From Hormoscilla sp. GUM202 (GTDB taxonomy: Bacteria; Cyanobacteriota; Cyanobacteriia; Cyanobacteriales; Desertifilaceae): 56,044 nt of DNA. Positions within the stretch are counted from its first letter, which is position 1. Each line of letters starts with the position of its first letter. A model generated the notes under the pieces. It worked only from the letters and a program-made list of their open reading frames with translations, did not search any database and was not told the DNA's origin. The position numbers and the translations under genes are program-made. The DNA lies in the NCBI GenBank assembly GCA_005518205.2, contig RFFC02000004.1, forward strand, positions 203,347 to 259,390. The letters are read 5' to 3'. Below, in pieces: positions 23,481-30,939 of this stretch.

Positions 23481-24353
23481 GGGCGTGTCATCAGTTAAGC
23501 CAGACGACAGAAGCAGCCAGATAAATCGCCCCTAAAAAGTTACGGGCTGTTTTATCATAACGGGTAGCAATAGCGCGATCCTGCTTGAGTTTGGCAAAAA
23601 AGTTTTCAATTAGATGGCGAGAAGAGTAGAGGTGCTTGTCATAAGGATAAGGAACTTGGCGATTCACCTTGGAGGGAATGACCGCTGTGCAACCTTGAGC
23701 TTGGAGTTTTTGACGGACCCGCTCATCAGCATCATAAGCTTTATCTGCCAGGATTGCCTCAGCTTCAAGGTTTTCAAGGAGGACATCTGCGCCATCAAGA
23801 ACGTGGGCTTGTCCTCCCGTCAAAAAGAAGCCTGTGGGATTCCCCAGAGCGTCACAAGTGGCATGAATCTTTGTACTTAATCCTCCTCGACTTCTACCAA
23901 TGGCTTGAGCGTTACTCTCTCCACTCATTGTCCTCTCTGTCCTCCCCGGACTCTTTTTTTTTGCGCCCCAGCACTGTGTTGATGCGCTCGCACGATTGTC
24001 GAATCAATCATCCCATACTCGTTATCTGCGTCTTGCGCCAACAGCAAGAATATCCTTTCCCACACTCCACTTTTATTCCATCGGCTAAATCTTGTATGTA
24101 CTACTCGAAAATCTCCAAACCTTTCGGGTAGGTCTCTCCACGGGATTCCCGCTCTATATCGATACAACACTGCTTCAACAAACAGTCGATTATTTTTGGC
24201 CGTTCCTCCTACATGGCCGTCTCTCCCAGGTAGCAAATCCTTGATTTTTTCCCACTGGTCATCTCTAAGTGCATATCTACGCATTTTTCTCTGTGTTTCT
24301 CTCTCTTCGGTTTATCTATTCTATCCTTTCTTTCTCTAACTGATGACACGCCC
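23481..24353 (-). mobile_element. IS5-family (IS427/IS1031-like) insertion sequence, 873 bp
   Basis: The ends are perfect inverted repeats: GGGCGTGTCATCAGTTA at 23481 and TAACTGATGACACGCCC ending at 24353. They are flanked by TA on both sides, a likely 2-bp target duplication. The interior is filled by a two-frame DDE transposase. The element interrupts a TGCGAAGTT repeat fragment on its left, and its right end lies 11 bp before the start codon of the nuclease-FtsK gene. It looks complete and possibly active. Confidence 0.9.
23491..24284 (-). CDS. IS5-family transposase made by programmed frameshift
   Basis: OrfA (ATG 24284 to 23925, 119 aa) carries the N-terminal helix-turn-helix and first catalytic Asp region (RYALRDDQWEKIKDLLPG, NEYGMIDSTIVRAHQHSAGA). 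OrfB (23928 to 23491, 145 aa) carries GRSRGGLSTKIHATCDALGN, ILADKAYDADE with the second Asp, and HLIENFFAKLKQDRAIATRY with the Y-(2)-R-(3)-E-(6)-K-like signature. The frames overlap beside a run of nine A on the coding strand (23953-23961 on the plus strand), the usual slippage site that fuses OrfA and OrfB in this IS group. All parts seem intact. Confidence 0.9.
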
Positions 24354-24364
24354 TAGTAAAATTA

Positions 24365-26500
24365 ATGAAACAGGATCGTCCCGAACAAACTACTATGAAG
24401 ACTGGAGAAACCTCATTCAGCGTCACAAACGTCAGAGTCGCGACGGAATGTCCGCGTCTATTCTATTTACATCAGCAGTTTGGTGGCAAAACAATGTTTA
24501 TTCCCTCGGACGCTGCTGGTATTGGTACGATATTTCATCAGCTATGCGAGCAATTTGTGGCCCTAGCAAAGCAGCGATCGGAGTTTACAGTCTTGTTGGC
24601 CTCTGCTGATGCTAATGTAGAGGAAGTAGCCTCCCGGATGCAACAGTTGTTTTACCAGTTGGCTTTTTATGCCTACATGGAGACTGCTACGGAGATGGCA
24701 TCGGAACTTACGCAAATCTGGCAGGGTTTAACGGCATTGATTAAGCGTTGGGCCCATTTGTTAGTAAGCAATAGGCGCTATTGTAATTTTTGGGAAGTGA
24801 TTAGCAAAACTTTTATTGCAACGGAACAGAGACTAACTCATCCTTTTGTTTTGCCCGATCGCGCCCGGCAGGAAGTAGTGGGAGACTTTGATGGCTTGAT
24901 CTATGATTTTGAACGCGATCGCCTGTGTGTGGTAGACTACAAAACCTACGCACCGGCGGATCCATCAGCTCAATTAATCCAGGTTGCCCTCTATAGTTAT
25001 ACGATCGGTCAGCAGAAACAAGTACCAGTTGATGCAGCAGTTTACTGCGTTTTACCAGAATTCAAAATACGTGAATATTCCTGGGAACAGCTTTCAGAAA
25101 CGGTGCATCAGTTGATTCCTCATAAATTGCAACAGATGCGACAATGGTTAAACTGGAAACCTCCACAACCAGATCCGCCGCCCCCGACAACTCAATCTCA
25201 CCTCTGTGAAATTTGCCCCCAGCAACAAAAATGTCAGACTTTTTTTGCCAGTAGGGTGGGCACCGCCCACCATCCGGGAGAAAGCACTACAAACCATCGG
25301 CAAGAAAGCAGCGCCCAGCAGGGAAGCGCTAAAGCGCTTATTACTACAAACAGCAGCGCCCAGCAGGGAAGTGCTAAAGCGCTTACTACAAACAGCAGCG
25401 CCCAGCAGGGAAGCGCTAAAGCGCTTACTACAAACAGCAGCGCCCAGCAGGGAAGCGCTAAAGCGCTTACTACAAACGTAGGAGAACAGTTAGTAAAAAT
25501 CCTGGAATCATTTAATATAGGAGTTGATTATCTAGGGGCTGCAGTTGGTCCGGCGTTTATCCGAGTGAAGCTGAAACCCCATCTGGGGGTGAAAGTTGTT
25601 TCTCTGCTGAATAGAACCGAAGATTTACAAGTGCAGTTAGGGATTGCATCCCGTCCCTTAATTAAATCCCAAGCAGGATATGTTAGTGTAGATCTGCCCA
25701 GACCCGATCGGGAAGTGGCGCAGTTCTCAGATTACATTCAACCTGGAGAAACACTGGAATCTGTCAGAATTGCCATTGGCGTGAATTTAGATGGTAAACT
25801 CGTGGAAGCAGATCTATCCGATCCAAATACCTGTCACTTTTTGGTGGGTGGGACCACCGGAAGTGGCAAAAGTGAATTCTTGCGATCGCTTCTCCTCAGT
25901 CTGCTAGTTCGCCACTCTCCCGCACATCTGAAAATCGCCCTAGTTGACCCCAAGCGGGTAACTTTTCCCGAGTTTGAACGGATGCCCTGGTTGTATTCGC
26001 CGGTGGTCAAAGACCCCGATCGGGCGATCGAACTAATGGCAGAATTAGTGGCAGAAATGGAATTCCGTTATCAGCTATTTGAATCAGCAAGCTGTGCTGA
26101 TATTAATGCCTATAACCTCAAATCTGTCAAGCAATTGCCCCGGATAGTCTGTATCTTTGATGAATATGCCGACTTCATGGCCGAAAAGGAAAGTCGCACC
26201 GAGTTAGAACAAAGCATCAAGCGCTTAGGGGCCATGGCACGTGCTGCTGGCATTCATCTGATCGTTGCTACCCAACGCCCTGAAGCTAAAGTTGTTACCC
26301 CGATCGTCCGTTCTAACTTACCAGGGCGAGTGGCACTCCGCACCGCTAGCGAAGCAGATTCAGTTATTATTTTAGGTGGCAAGCAAACAGCAGCAGCATA
26401 CCTGTTGGGGAAAGGCGATCTACTTTATCAAGTCGGTTCTCAGTTGCAGAGATTGCAGAGTTTGTTGACTCAAACTGTTGATTTATCTTTTGAGAGTTGA
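24365..26500 (+). CDS. Cas4-like PD-(D/E)XK nuclease fused to FtsK/SpoIIIE translocase
   Basis: Residues 1-295 form a Cas4/RecB-type nuclease: C29 (ATECPRLFYLH), GIGTIFHQLCEQF, VVGDFDGLIYD and CVVDYKTY with the D-x-K active site. C280, C283 and C289 (LCEICPQQQKC) would complete a 4Fe-4S cluster with C29. Residues 300-375 are a low-complexity linker built from DNA repeats. Residues 380-711 are an FtsK-type motor with Walker A GGTTGSGKSEF near 498, Walker B IVCIFDEYADF near 594, and IHLIVATQRPEAKVVTP. No gamma (DNA-sequence-reading) domain and no membrane spans are seen. It probably tracks along DNA and cuts or resects it, perhaps in repair, chromosome processing or defence. The ATG is 11 bp past an IS end, so expression depends on that junction; a second ATG is at 24395. 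Confidence 0.8.
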   Translation: MKQDRPEQTTMKTGETSFSVTNVRVATECPRLFYLHQQFGGKTMFIPSDAAGIGTIFHQLCEQFVALAKQRSEFTVLLASADANVEEVASRMQQLFYQLAFYAYMETATEMASELTQIWQGLTALIKRWAHLLVSNRRYCNFWEVISKTFIATEQRLTHPFVLPDRARQEVVGDFDGLIYDFERDRLCVVDYKTYAPADPSAQLIQVALYSYTIGQQKQVPVDAAVYCVLPEFKIREYSWEQLSETVHQLIPHKLQQMRQWLNWKPPQPDPPPPTTQSHLCEICPQQQKCQTFFASRVGTAHHPGESTTNHRQESSAQQGSAKALITTNSSAQQGSAKALTTNSSAQQGSAKALTTNSSAQQGSAKALTTNVGEQLVKILESFNIGVDYLGAAVGPAFIRVKLKPHLGVKVVSLLNRTEDLQVQLGIASRPLIKSQAGYVSVDLPRPDREVAQFSDYIQPGETLESVRIAIGVNLDGKLVEADLSDPNTCHFLVGGTTGSGKSEFLRSLLLSLLVRHSPAHLKIALVDPKRVTFPEFERMPWLYSPVVKDPDRAIELMAELVAEMEFRYQLFESASCADINAYNLKSVKQLPRIVCIFDEYADFMAEKESRTELEQSIKRLGAMARAAGIHLIVATQRPEAKVVTPIVRSNLPGRVALRTASEADSVIILGGKQTAAAYLLGKGDLLYQVGSQLQRLQSLLTQTVDLSFES
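25252..25477 (+). repeat. Intergenic-type palindromes expanded in frame within the nuclease-FtsK gene
   Basis: Four tandem copies (25307-25351, 25352-25393, 25394-25435, 25436-25477) of a 42-45 bp unit encode SSAQQGSAKALTTN. Each unit contains AAGCGCTAAAGCGCTTACTA, the same kind of hairpin as the intergenic AAGCACTAAAGTGCTTACTA (for example 11629). Just before them, 25252-25275 reads GTAGGGTGGGCACCGCCCAC, like the intergenic GTAGGGTGGGGAATGCCCAC at 29316. Unit length is a multiple of three, so the frame is kept. Confidence 0.9.
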
Positions 26501-26669
26501 AAACCGCCCGCCGGCTGTATGGCCATTTTCGGAGCGAGGACCGTTCCCATCCACCGATACGAAGTCCGCTTCGCGCTGGCACAGCGATAGTTCATAATCC
26601 ATACAGGGAAAGCGAGTCACTCCCCCTCACCATATGCTACATTTGTAATAAATGGTGAAATTTAGATCT

Positions 26670-26830
26670 CTGGACAGTGCGAAGTTCTTTGGAGAACTGC
26701 TTGTCACAAGAGGGTTTGAGACTGATCGACCTTCAGGGGGCGCGGGCGACTACGGGCTGTAAGCCCCTCGCCGCATGGGTTTCAGCTTAAGGGCGCTCGT
26801 CGTATTCTGTGAGAACTTCGCACTCTCCAG
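26670..26830. mobile_element. 161-bp MITE-like element with TGCGAAGTTCT inverted ends
   Basis: The left end CTGGACAGTGCGAAGTTCT and the right end AGAACTTCGCACTCTCCAG are 19-bp inverted repeats with one mismatch. The interior has hairpins (GGGCTGTAAGCCC; CAGCTTAAGG) and no gene. Partial copies of its ends lie at 23428-23478 and, inverted, at 26978-27015 (GACAAGCAGTTCTACAAAGA ... CATTGTCCAG). The structure suggests a miniature element or the RNA-rich end of an IS200/IS605-type transposon. No clear target duplication is seen. Confidence 0.6.
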
Positions 26831-27059
26831 TTATATCTGATTCATAAAGAAAATATAAAGACTATCTGGGTTAGCTTTGACTAAGTGTTGTATACTAAAA
26901 CCCTTGCTCTGGGATGCTGTCCGCCCGTAGTGGCCCGCTCCTTGGCCATGGTCGGTCTCTCATGCCTAAACCGGCAAAGGACAAGCAGTTCTACAAAGAA
27001 CTTCGCATTGTCCAGATAATAAAAAACAGCAGATTAAGTAGAGTGGGTAGGAGCTGACT
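26831..27059. other. Leader region of the SHMT-like operon with a repeat end
   Basis: The gap before the SHMT-like gene includes a partial TGCGAAGTT-type end (26978-27015) that finishes 44 bp before the start codon. No riboswitch was recognised. The RBS TAGGAG lies 6 bases before ATG 27060. Confidence 0.4.
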
Positions 27060-28370
27060 ATGAATGCGAATTTACAGACTTCAGATCCAGAGGTGTTTGC
27101 GATTATCAATCGAGAAAGCCAGCGTCAAAGAGATAACATTGAATTAATTGCGTCCGCTAACTTTACTAGCCGTGCCGTTCTGGAAGCAACCGGTTCAATA
27201 CTGACCAACAAGGTGGCTGAAGGATATCCCGGACGGCGCTACTTTAGCGGCTGCGAGAATATAGATGAACTGGAAAACTTGGCCATTGAACGAGCAAAAC
27301 AATTATTTGCAGCTGCCTATGCTAATCTCGAACTATATACCGGTTCCCAGGCAAATCAAGCGGTTTACCTTACCGTACTCAAACCAGGCGATCGCATCTT
27401 AGGGATGGATCTAGGTCATGGGGGTCATCTGAGCCATGGCGCGAAATTTACCATGACAGGTAAGTACTATGACTGTCATTTTTATCACGTAGATCCAGAT
27501 ACGGAGCGTCTAGACTACGATCGCATTGAAGCCAAAGCGAAAGAGATTCGTCCTCAACTGATTATTGCTGGTGCCAGTGCCTATCCCCGCATCATTGATT
27601 TCCAACGCTTTCGGGAGATTGCTGATGCAGTCGGCGCATTTTTATTGGCTGATATGGCCCACATCTGCGGATTAGTTGCCACTGGATTACATCCTTCTCC
27701 CATTCCCCACGCTCATTTCGTCACCACTAGCACCCAGAAAACCTTGCGCGGACCGCGCAGTGGTATGATATTGCTGGGCGAACATTCCGCACCAGAATTT
27801 GCTCGCAAGATTGACAGTGCCGTCTTTCCTGGGGTACAAGGCGCCGTTCACGTCCATGCGATCGCTGCTAAAGCCGTGATGCTAAAAGAAGCCATGTCTG
27901 GCAGCTTTGCGGCCTCTCAACTTCAAACCCTCGAAAATGCCAGGATATTAGCAGAAGATTTGATGGCAAGGGGATTTCGCCTGGTTTCTGGCGGTACGGA
28001 TAACCATCTGATGCTTCTGGATCTACGGGATAAAGGCATCACTGGTAAGGAGGCTGAAGATCGCTTAGCTAGCGTCAGGATTACCGTCAATAAAAACATG
28101 CTTCCCTACGATTCCCAGAAGGCTACAGTATGCAGCGGCATCCGGGTAGGAACAGCCGCAATTACAACTAGGGGATTTGGTTCCGAGGAAATGCATTGTA
28201 TTGCCGATCTGATCGATAAAATGCTGAGCGGCGAACCGACGGTTAGCACCATCACCAAGGTTCGAGAGGAAGTCAGTCGATTGTGCCGCCAACATCCTCA
28301 CATCGATTCGATTTACTCAGAAGAGGGGGCAAAATTTACCCTCGAATCCCAATACCAACTTCAAAGTTAA
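27060..28370 (+). CDS. Serine hydroxymethyltransferase-like PLP enzyme with altered active site
   Basis: The 436-aa protein aligns along its whole length with SHMT (GlyA): NKVAEGYPGRRYFSGCENID, GDRILGMDLGHGGHLSHGAK, DMAHICGLVATG, TSTQKTLRGPRSGMILLG with the PLP lysine, SGGTDNHLMLLDL and SGIRVGTAAITTRGFG. Two near-invariant residues differ. The folate-reaction glutamate of IASENF is Ala33 (IASANF), and the His before the PLP lysine is Gln (TQK). FPGxQGGP also reads FPGVQGAV. It therefore may not do normal THF-dependent serine/glycine conversion; aldolase or transaldolase chemistry is possible. It lies 64 bp before a betaine-pathway methyltransferase on the same strand, so it may supply glycine or a modified amino acid. 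The housekeeping glyA is presumably elsewhere. Confidence 0.8.
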   Translation: MNANLQTSDPEVFAIINRESQRQRDNIELIASANFTSRAVLEATGSILTNKVAEGYPGRRYFSGCENIDELENLAIERAKQLFAAAYANLELYTGSQANQAVYLTVLKPGDRILGMDLGHGGHLSHGAKFTMTGKYYDCHFYHVDPDTERLDYDRIEAKAKEIRPQLIIAGASAYPRIIDFQRFREIADAVGAFLLADMAHICGLVATGLHPSPIPHAHFVTTSTQKTLRGPRSGMILLGEHSAPEFARKIDSAVFPGVQGAVHVHAIAAKAVMLKEAMSGSFAASQLQTLENARILAEDLMARGFRLVSGGTDNHLMLLDLRDKGITGKEAEDRLASVRITVNKNMLPYDSQKATVCSGIRVGTAAITTRGFGSEEMHCIADLIDKMLSGEPTVSTITKVREEVSRLCRQHPHIDSIYSEEGAKFTLESQYQLQS

Positions 28371-28434
28371 TCCCTTTCCCCAGCTCTTCTTTGCTTTGAC
28401 TGCACGTCGAAAACATCAGAGATAAGTAGATTCT

Positions 28435-29286
28435 ATGACCACAACAGCCAACTCCGAACAAGCCACAGAACGCGCCCGAGTACATTACAATAGTGAAAAT
28501 GCTCGGAATTTGTATGAAATTGCCATTGGCAGCGACACATTAAATTTAGGCATCTACGAGGACGATCCAGACCGCTCCATTGCAGAGGCTATGGCCAAAA
28601 CCACTGAATGGATGGCAGAACAAGCGGAAAACCTCAATGCAGATTTCCGCGTCCTCGACCTAGGCGCCGGATATGGACCGGCGGCACGACATTTGGCCGG
28701 GAAATATGGCTGTCACGTCACCTGTCTCAATATTAGTGAAGAGCAAAATCAGGAAAATGAGCGGCGCAATCGCGAACGGGGTCTTGATAATCTGATTGAC
28801 ATTGTGTTCGGCAATTTTAAGGAAATTCCTTTTGACGATGCCAGTTTCGATCTAGTATGGTCTCAGGATGCCCTGTTTCACACTGACGGACAAGATCGAG
28901 TCCTAGAAGAAGCCTATCGGGTGCTCAAACCAGGGGGACAATTATTGTTTATGGATATTATGCAAGCGGATGATTGTCCAGATGGAGCCTTAAAGGATTC
29001 ACTCCAACGGGTCAATATCCATCACGAGCGTTTGGGGTCTTTCCAATCTTATACGAGTAAAGCCCAAAGCCTGGGATTTGAATCCATCAAGACGATCGAC
29101 AAATCCTATCAGTTGCTCGTTCATTACACGAAATTGAGGGATTCTGTAATAGATCGTTACGAGGAACTCAGCAAAAAATGTACGGCGGAATTTTTGGAGT
29201 CTTCTAAGAATGGGTTATGTCAATGGGTGGAATCGGCTGAGAAAGGTATGTTTACATGGGGTCTATTTCATTTTCGCCGTCCATAA
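28435..29286 (+). CDS. Sarcosine/dimethylglycine N-methyltransferase
   Basis: The 283-aa SAM-dependent enzyme resembles the Aphanothece-type dimethylglycine methyltransferase, which carries out the last methylations from sarcosine/dimethylglycine to glycine betaine, an osmoprotectant. Motif I is VLDLGAGYGPAARHLAGKYG at about residue 75. Then come CLNISEEQNQENERRN, VWSQDALFHTDGQDRVLEEA, KPGGQLLFMDIMQADDCPDG, and the C-terminal MFTWGLFHFRRP typical of the family (substrate-binding W-G). The glycine/sarcosine methyltransferase that normally precedes it is not in the window; instead an SHMT-like gene occupies that place. Probable regulation by salt is inferred from the pathway. Confidence 0.85.
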   Translation: MTTTANSEQATERARVHYNSENARNLYEIAIGSDTLNLGIYEDDPDRSIAEAMAKTTEWMAEQAENLNADFRVLDLGAGYGPAARHLAGKYGCHVTCLNISEEQNQENERRNRERGLDNLIDIVFGNFKEIPFDDASFDLVWSQDALFHTDGQDRVLEEAYRVLKPGGQLLFMDIMQADDCPDGALKDSLQRVNIHHERLGSFQSYTSKAQSLGFESIKTIDKSYQLLVHYTKLRDSVIDRYEELSKKCTAEFLESSKNGLCQWVESAEKGMFTWGLFHFRRP

Positions 29287-30457
29287 GTAAGTTTTTGTCG
29301 CTCAATAGGTAATTGTAGGGTGGGGAATGCCCACCCTACTCCCTGTGGTGTATTTTAAGGTAAAGAACATCAATTGTCTCAATGCTAATCCTATCTTAGG
29401 ATTTTTTTACAACTAATCTGCTTAAGAAATTCTTAAGGATGCGTTACGTTGCGCTCTCAAAACCGGACCGCATCATGTCCAGAGACGCCAAGCTCTCGGA
29501 CACGAACTGCTAAATAAAACCAATCCTTCACTGCCTATGAAAAACACCATACCAAACGCACCTAAGCGGTCGAAGAGTCTAGGGAGAACCTTGCTGTAAT
29601 TAAACAAAGTCAGTCCGATCAATCCCAGAACTAATTCCCTGCAAAATTGCCAAGACTTCCTGAGAATCCTTGACCTTAATTGTATCTGTCTGACCCACCC
29701 ATTCGATGCTTTCTACCGCCGGGGCCCCCCGAGAGCGCCAAAACTCCCCAACTAGAGCGACCGTGTCGTCTCCGGTCGCGGCCAAGTCCCTATTGTCCCA
29801 TTTTACAAGCAGCTTCCATTATATCTCTCTTTGGCCCCGCCGCATGGGCTGGTTTTTATCACCTTTCCACTATAGTACGCCAAATCCCGAGTGACAATCA
29901 ACCAAAATCAACCTTTTTCACAAAAAACATCCACCTATTTTTTGCCTACCTGCACAAAATGGCAATTTGTCAATCCCCTTCGAATCAACCAATTTGTGCC
30001 TGCCTGCACAAAATGGCAATTTGTCAATCCCCCTAAATCAACCAATTTGGGCATCGAAAATCAACCTTTTTGGCATGATACTCGCCGGTTGGGGGCGAGA
30101 GCGCTTTCCATCCTCGAAGGAGGCGAGAAGATCTCAGAACCACAACCACCGGCGATCGCACTGAGGGAAAATCCAAAAAAAGCGCTCACACCGAAAGAAG
30201 CGTGAGCGCATTAGGGCGATCGCCTCACAGACTGCGAGAGCATCGTTCAGTACGCCGGTGCCAGCAGGTGACAACTGCGAGTCATAACCTCCCAGGGAAG
30301 GAGCCTGTATACGCCGGTGCTAGCAGGTGGCGATCGCCATCAAGAATGCATGAAGAAACCCGGTTTTGTGGAAAAACTGGGTTTCTGGGCTAGTATAGCT
30401 GGCAACAGCATGTTCAGATCCCCGCAGCCAAGAAGCAAAACTGGGATGCACCCGCTT

Positions 30458-30506
30458 CGATGTCCCCCAGAGGGGACGCGCTATCCGCACTATCCCAGAG
30501 ACATCG
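30458..30506. repeat. Conserved-core palindrome, unit A
   Basis: The arms CGATGTC and GACATCG enclose GGGGACGCGCTATCCGCACT followed by ATCCC. The core GCGCTATCCGCACTATCCC matches the core of the units at 30657, 37571, 37617, 53233 and 54334, while the arms differ. Confidence 0.7.
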
Positions 30507-30656
30507 ACTAAGACTCTGTATATCTAAACTGGACCGGTGGGGGCTTTACCTGGTTTCTTAATTATTGTATCTGATGCCCGCCCCCAGCAAGCTTGCTGGG
30601 GGCGGCAGGAACAACCAGTCATAGGCGCGATCGCGTTTCTGGGTCTTGATTTAGGG

Positions 30657-30731
30657 TGCTGTGTCTCCTGGGTAGTGCGATGGCGCTGCGCTGGGCGCGC
30701 AGCGCATGTAGAGCTCCCAGGAGACACAGCA
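30657..30731. repeat. Conserved-core palindrome, unit B, 16-bp perfect arms
   Basis: TGCTGTGTCTCCTGGG and CCCAGGAGACACAGCA are exact reverse complements 43 bases apart. On the minus strand the inside contains GCGCCATCGCACTA followed by CCC of the arm, the family core. A second small hairpin (GCGCTGCGC / GCGCAGCGC) is nested in the loop. Confidence 0.85.
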
Positions 30732-30860
30732 TAGGCATGGCCCACAGGGGATGTTTGTTGACATTTGATTCGATCCTAATCAGAACTGAATAGCCGGGTT
30801 GATGTAAAGCACCAAACCCGGTTTTTTTGTTGATACTGGATTGATGGGGATATAATTATG

Positions 30861-30914
30861 GTTCGTAGTAAGGACTTTAGTCCTTCGGCGAGCACTAAAG
30901 TGCTCACTACGAAC
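30861..30914. repeat. Paired GTTCGTAGTAA palindromes upstream of aas
   Basis: GTTCGTAGT, hairpin AAGGACTTTAGTCCTT, CGGC, hairpin GAGCACTAAAGTGCTC, ACTACGAAC. The two hairpins have different arms (GGACT versus GCACT), but each is internally complementary. It ends 25 bp before the aas start codon. Confidence 0.9.
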
Positions 30915-30939
30915 TTTGTAGTAGATCGTTGAAGCACAA

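Larger units (their letters stand above)
29287..30860. other. 1.6-kb gene-free, repeat-rich stretch
   Basis: No intact gene is seen. Contents in order are: a GTAGGGTGGGGAATGCCCAC hairpin (29316-29340); a minus-strand 61-codon remnant (29600-29785, with VESIEWVGQTDTIKV) of unknown origin; two copies of a 52-bp unit with CTGCACAAAATGGCAATTTG (29950 and 30002); two TACGCCGGTGCNAGCAGGTG words (30251, 30311); a GAAACCCGG hairpin (30353-30388) leading into about 85 bases that recur inverted at the window end; and palindromes at 30458-30506 and 30657-30731 of a conserved-core family. The pattern is that of a sink for repeat insertion. Confidence 0.6.

Noticed and set aside
29600-29785. 61-codon minus-strand frame ending SSGIDRTDFV
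   Set aside because: It may be the tail of a lost gene, but it has no credible start and no family match, so it is mentioned only within the gap.
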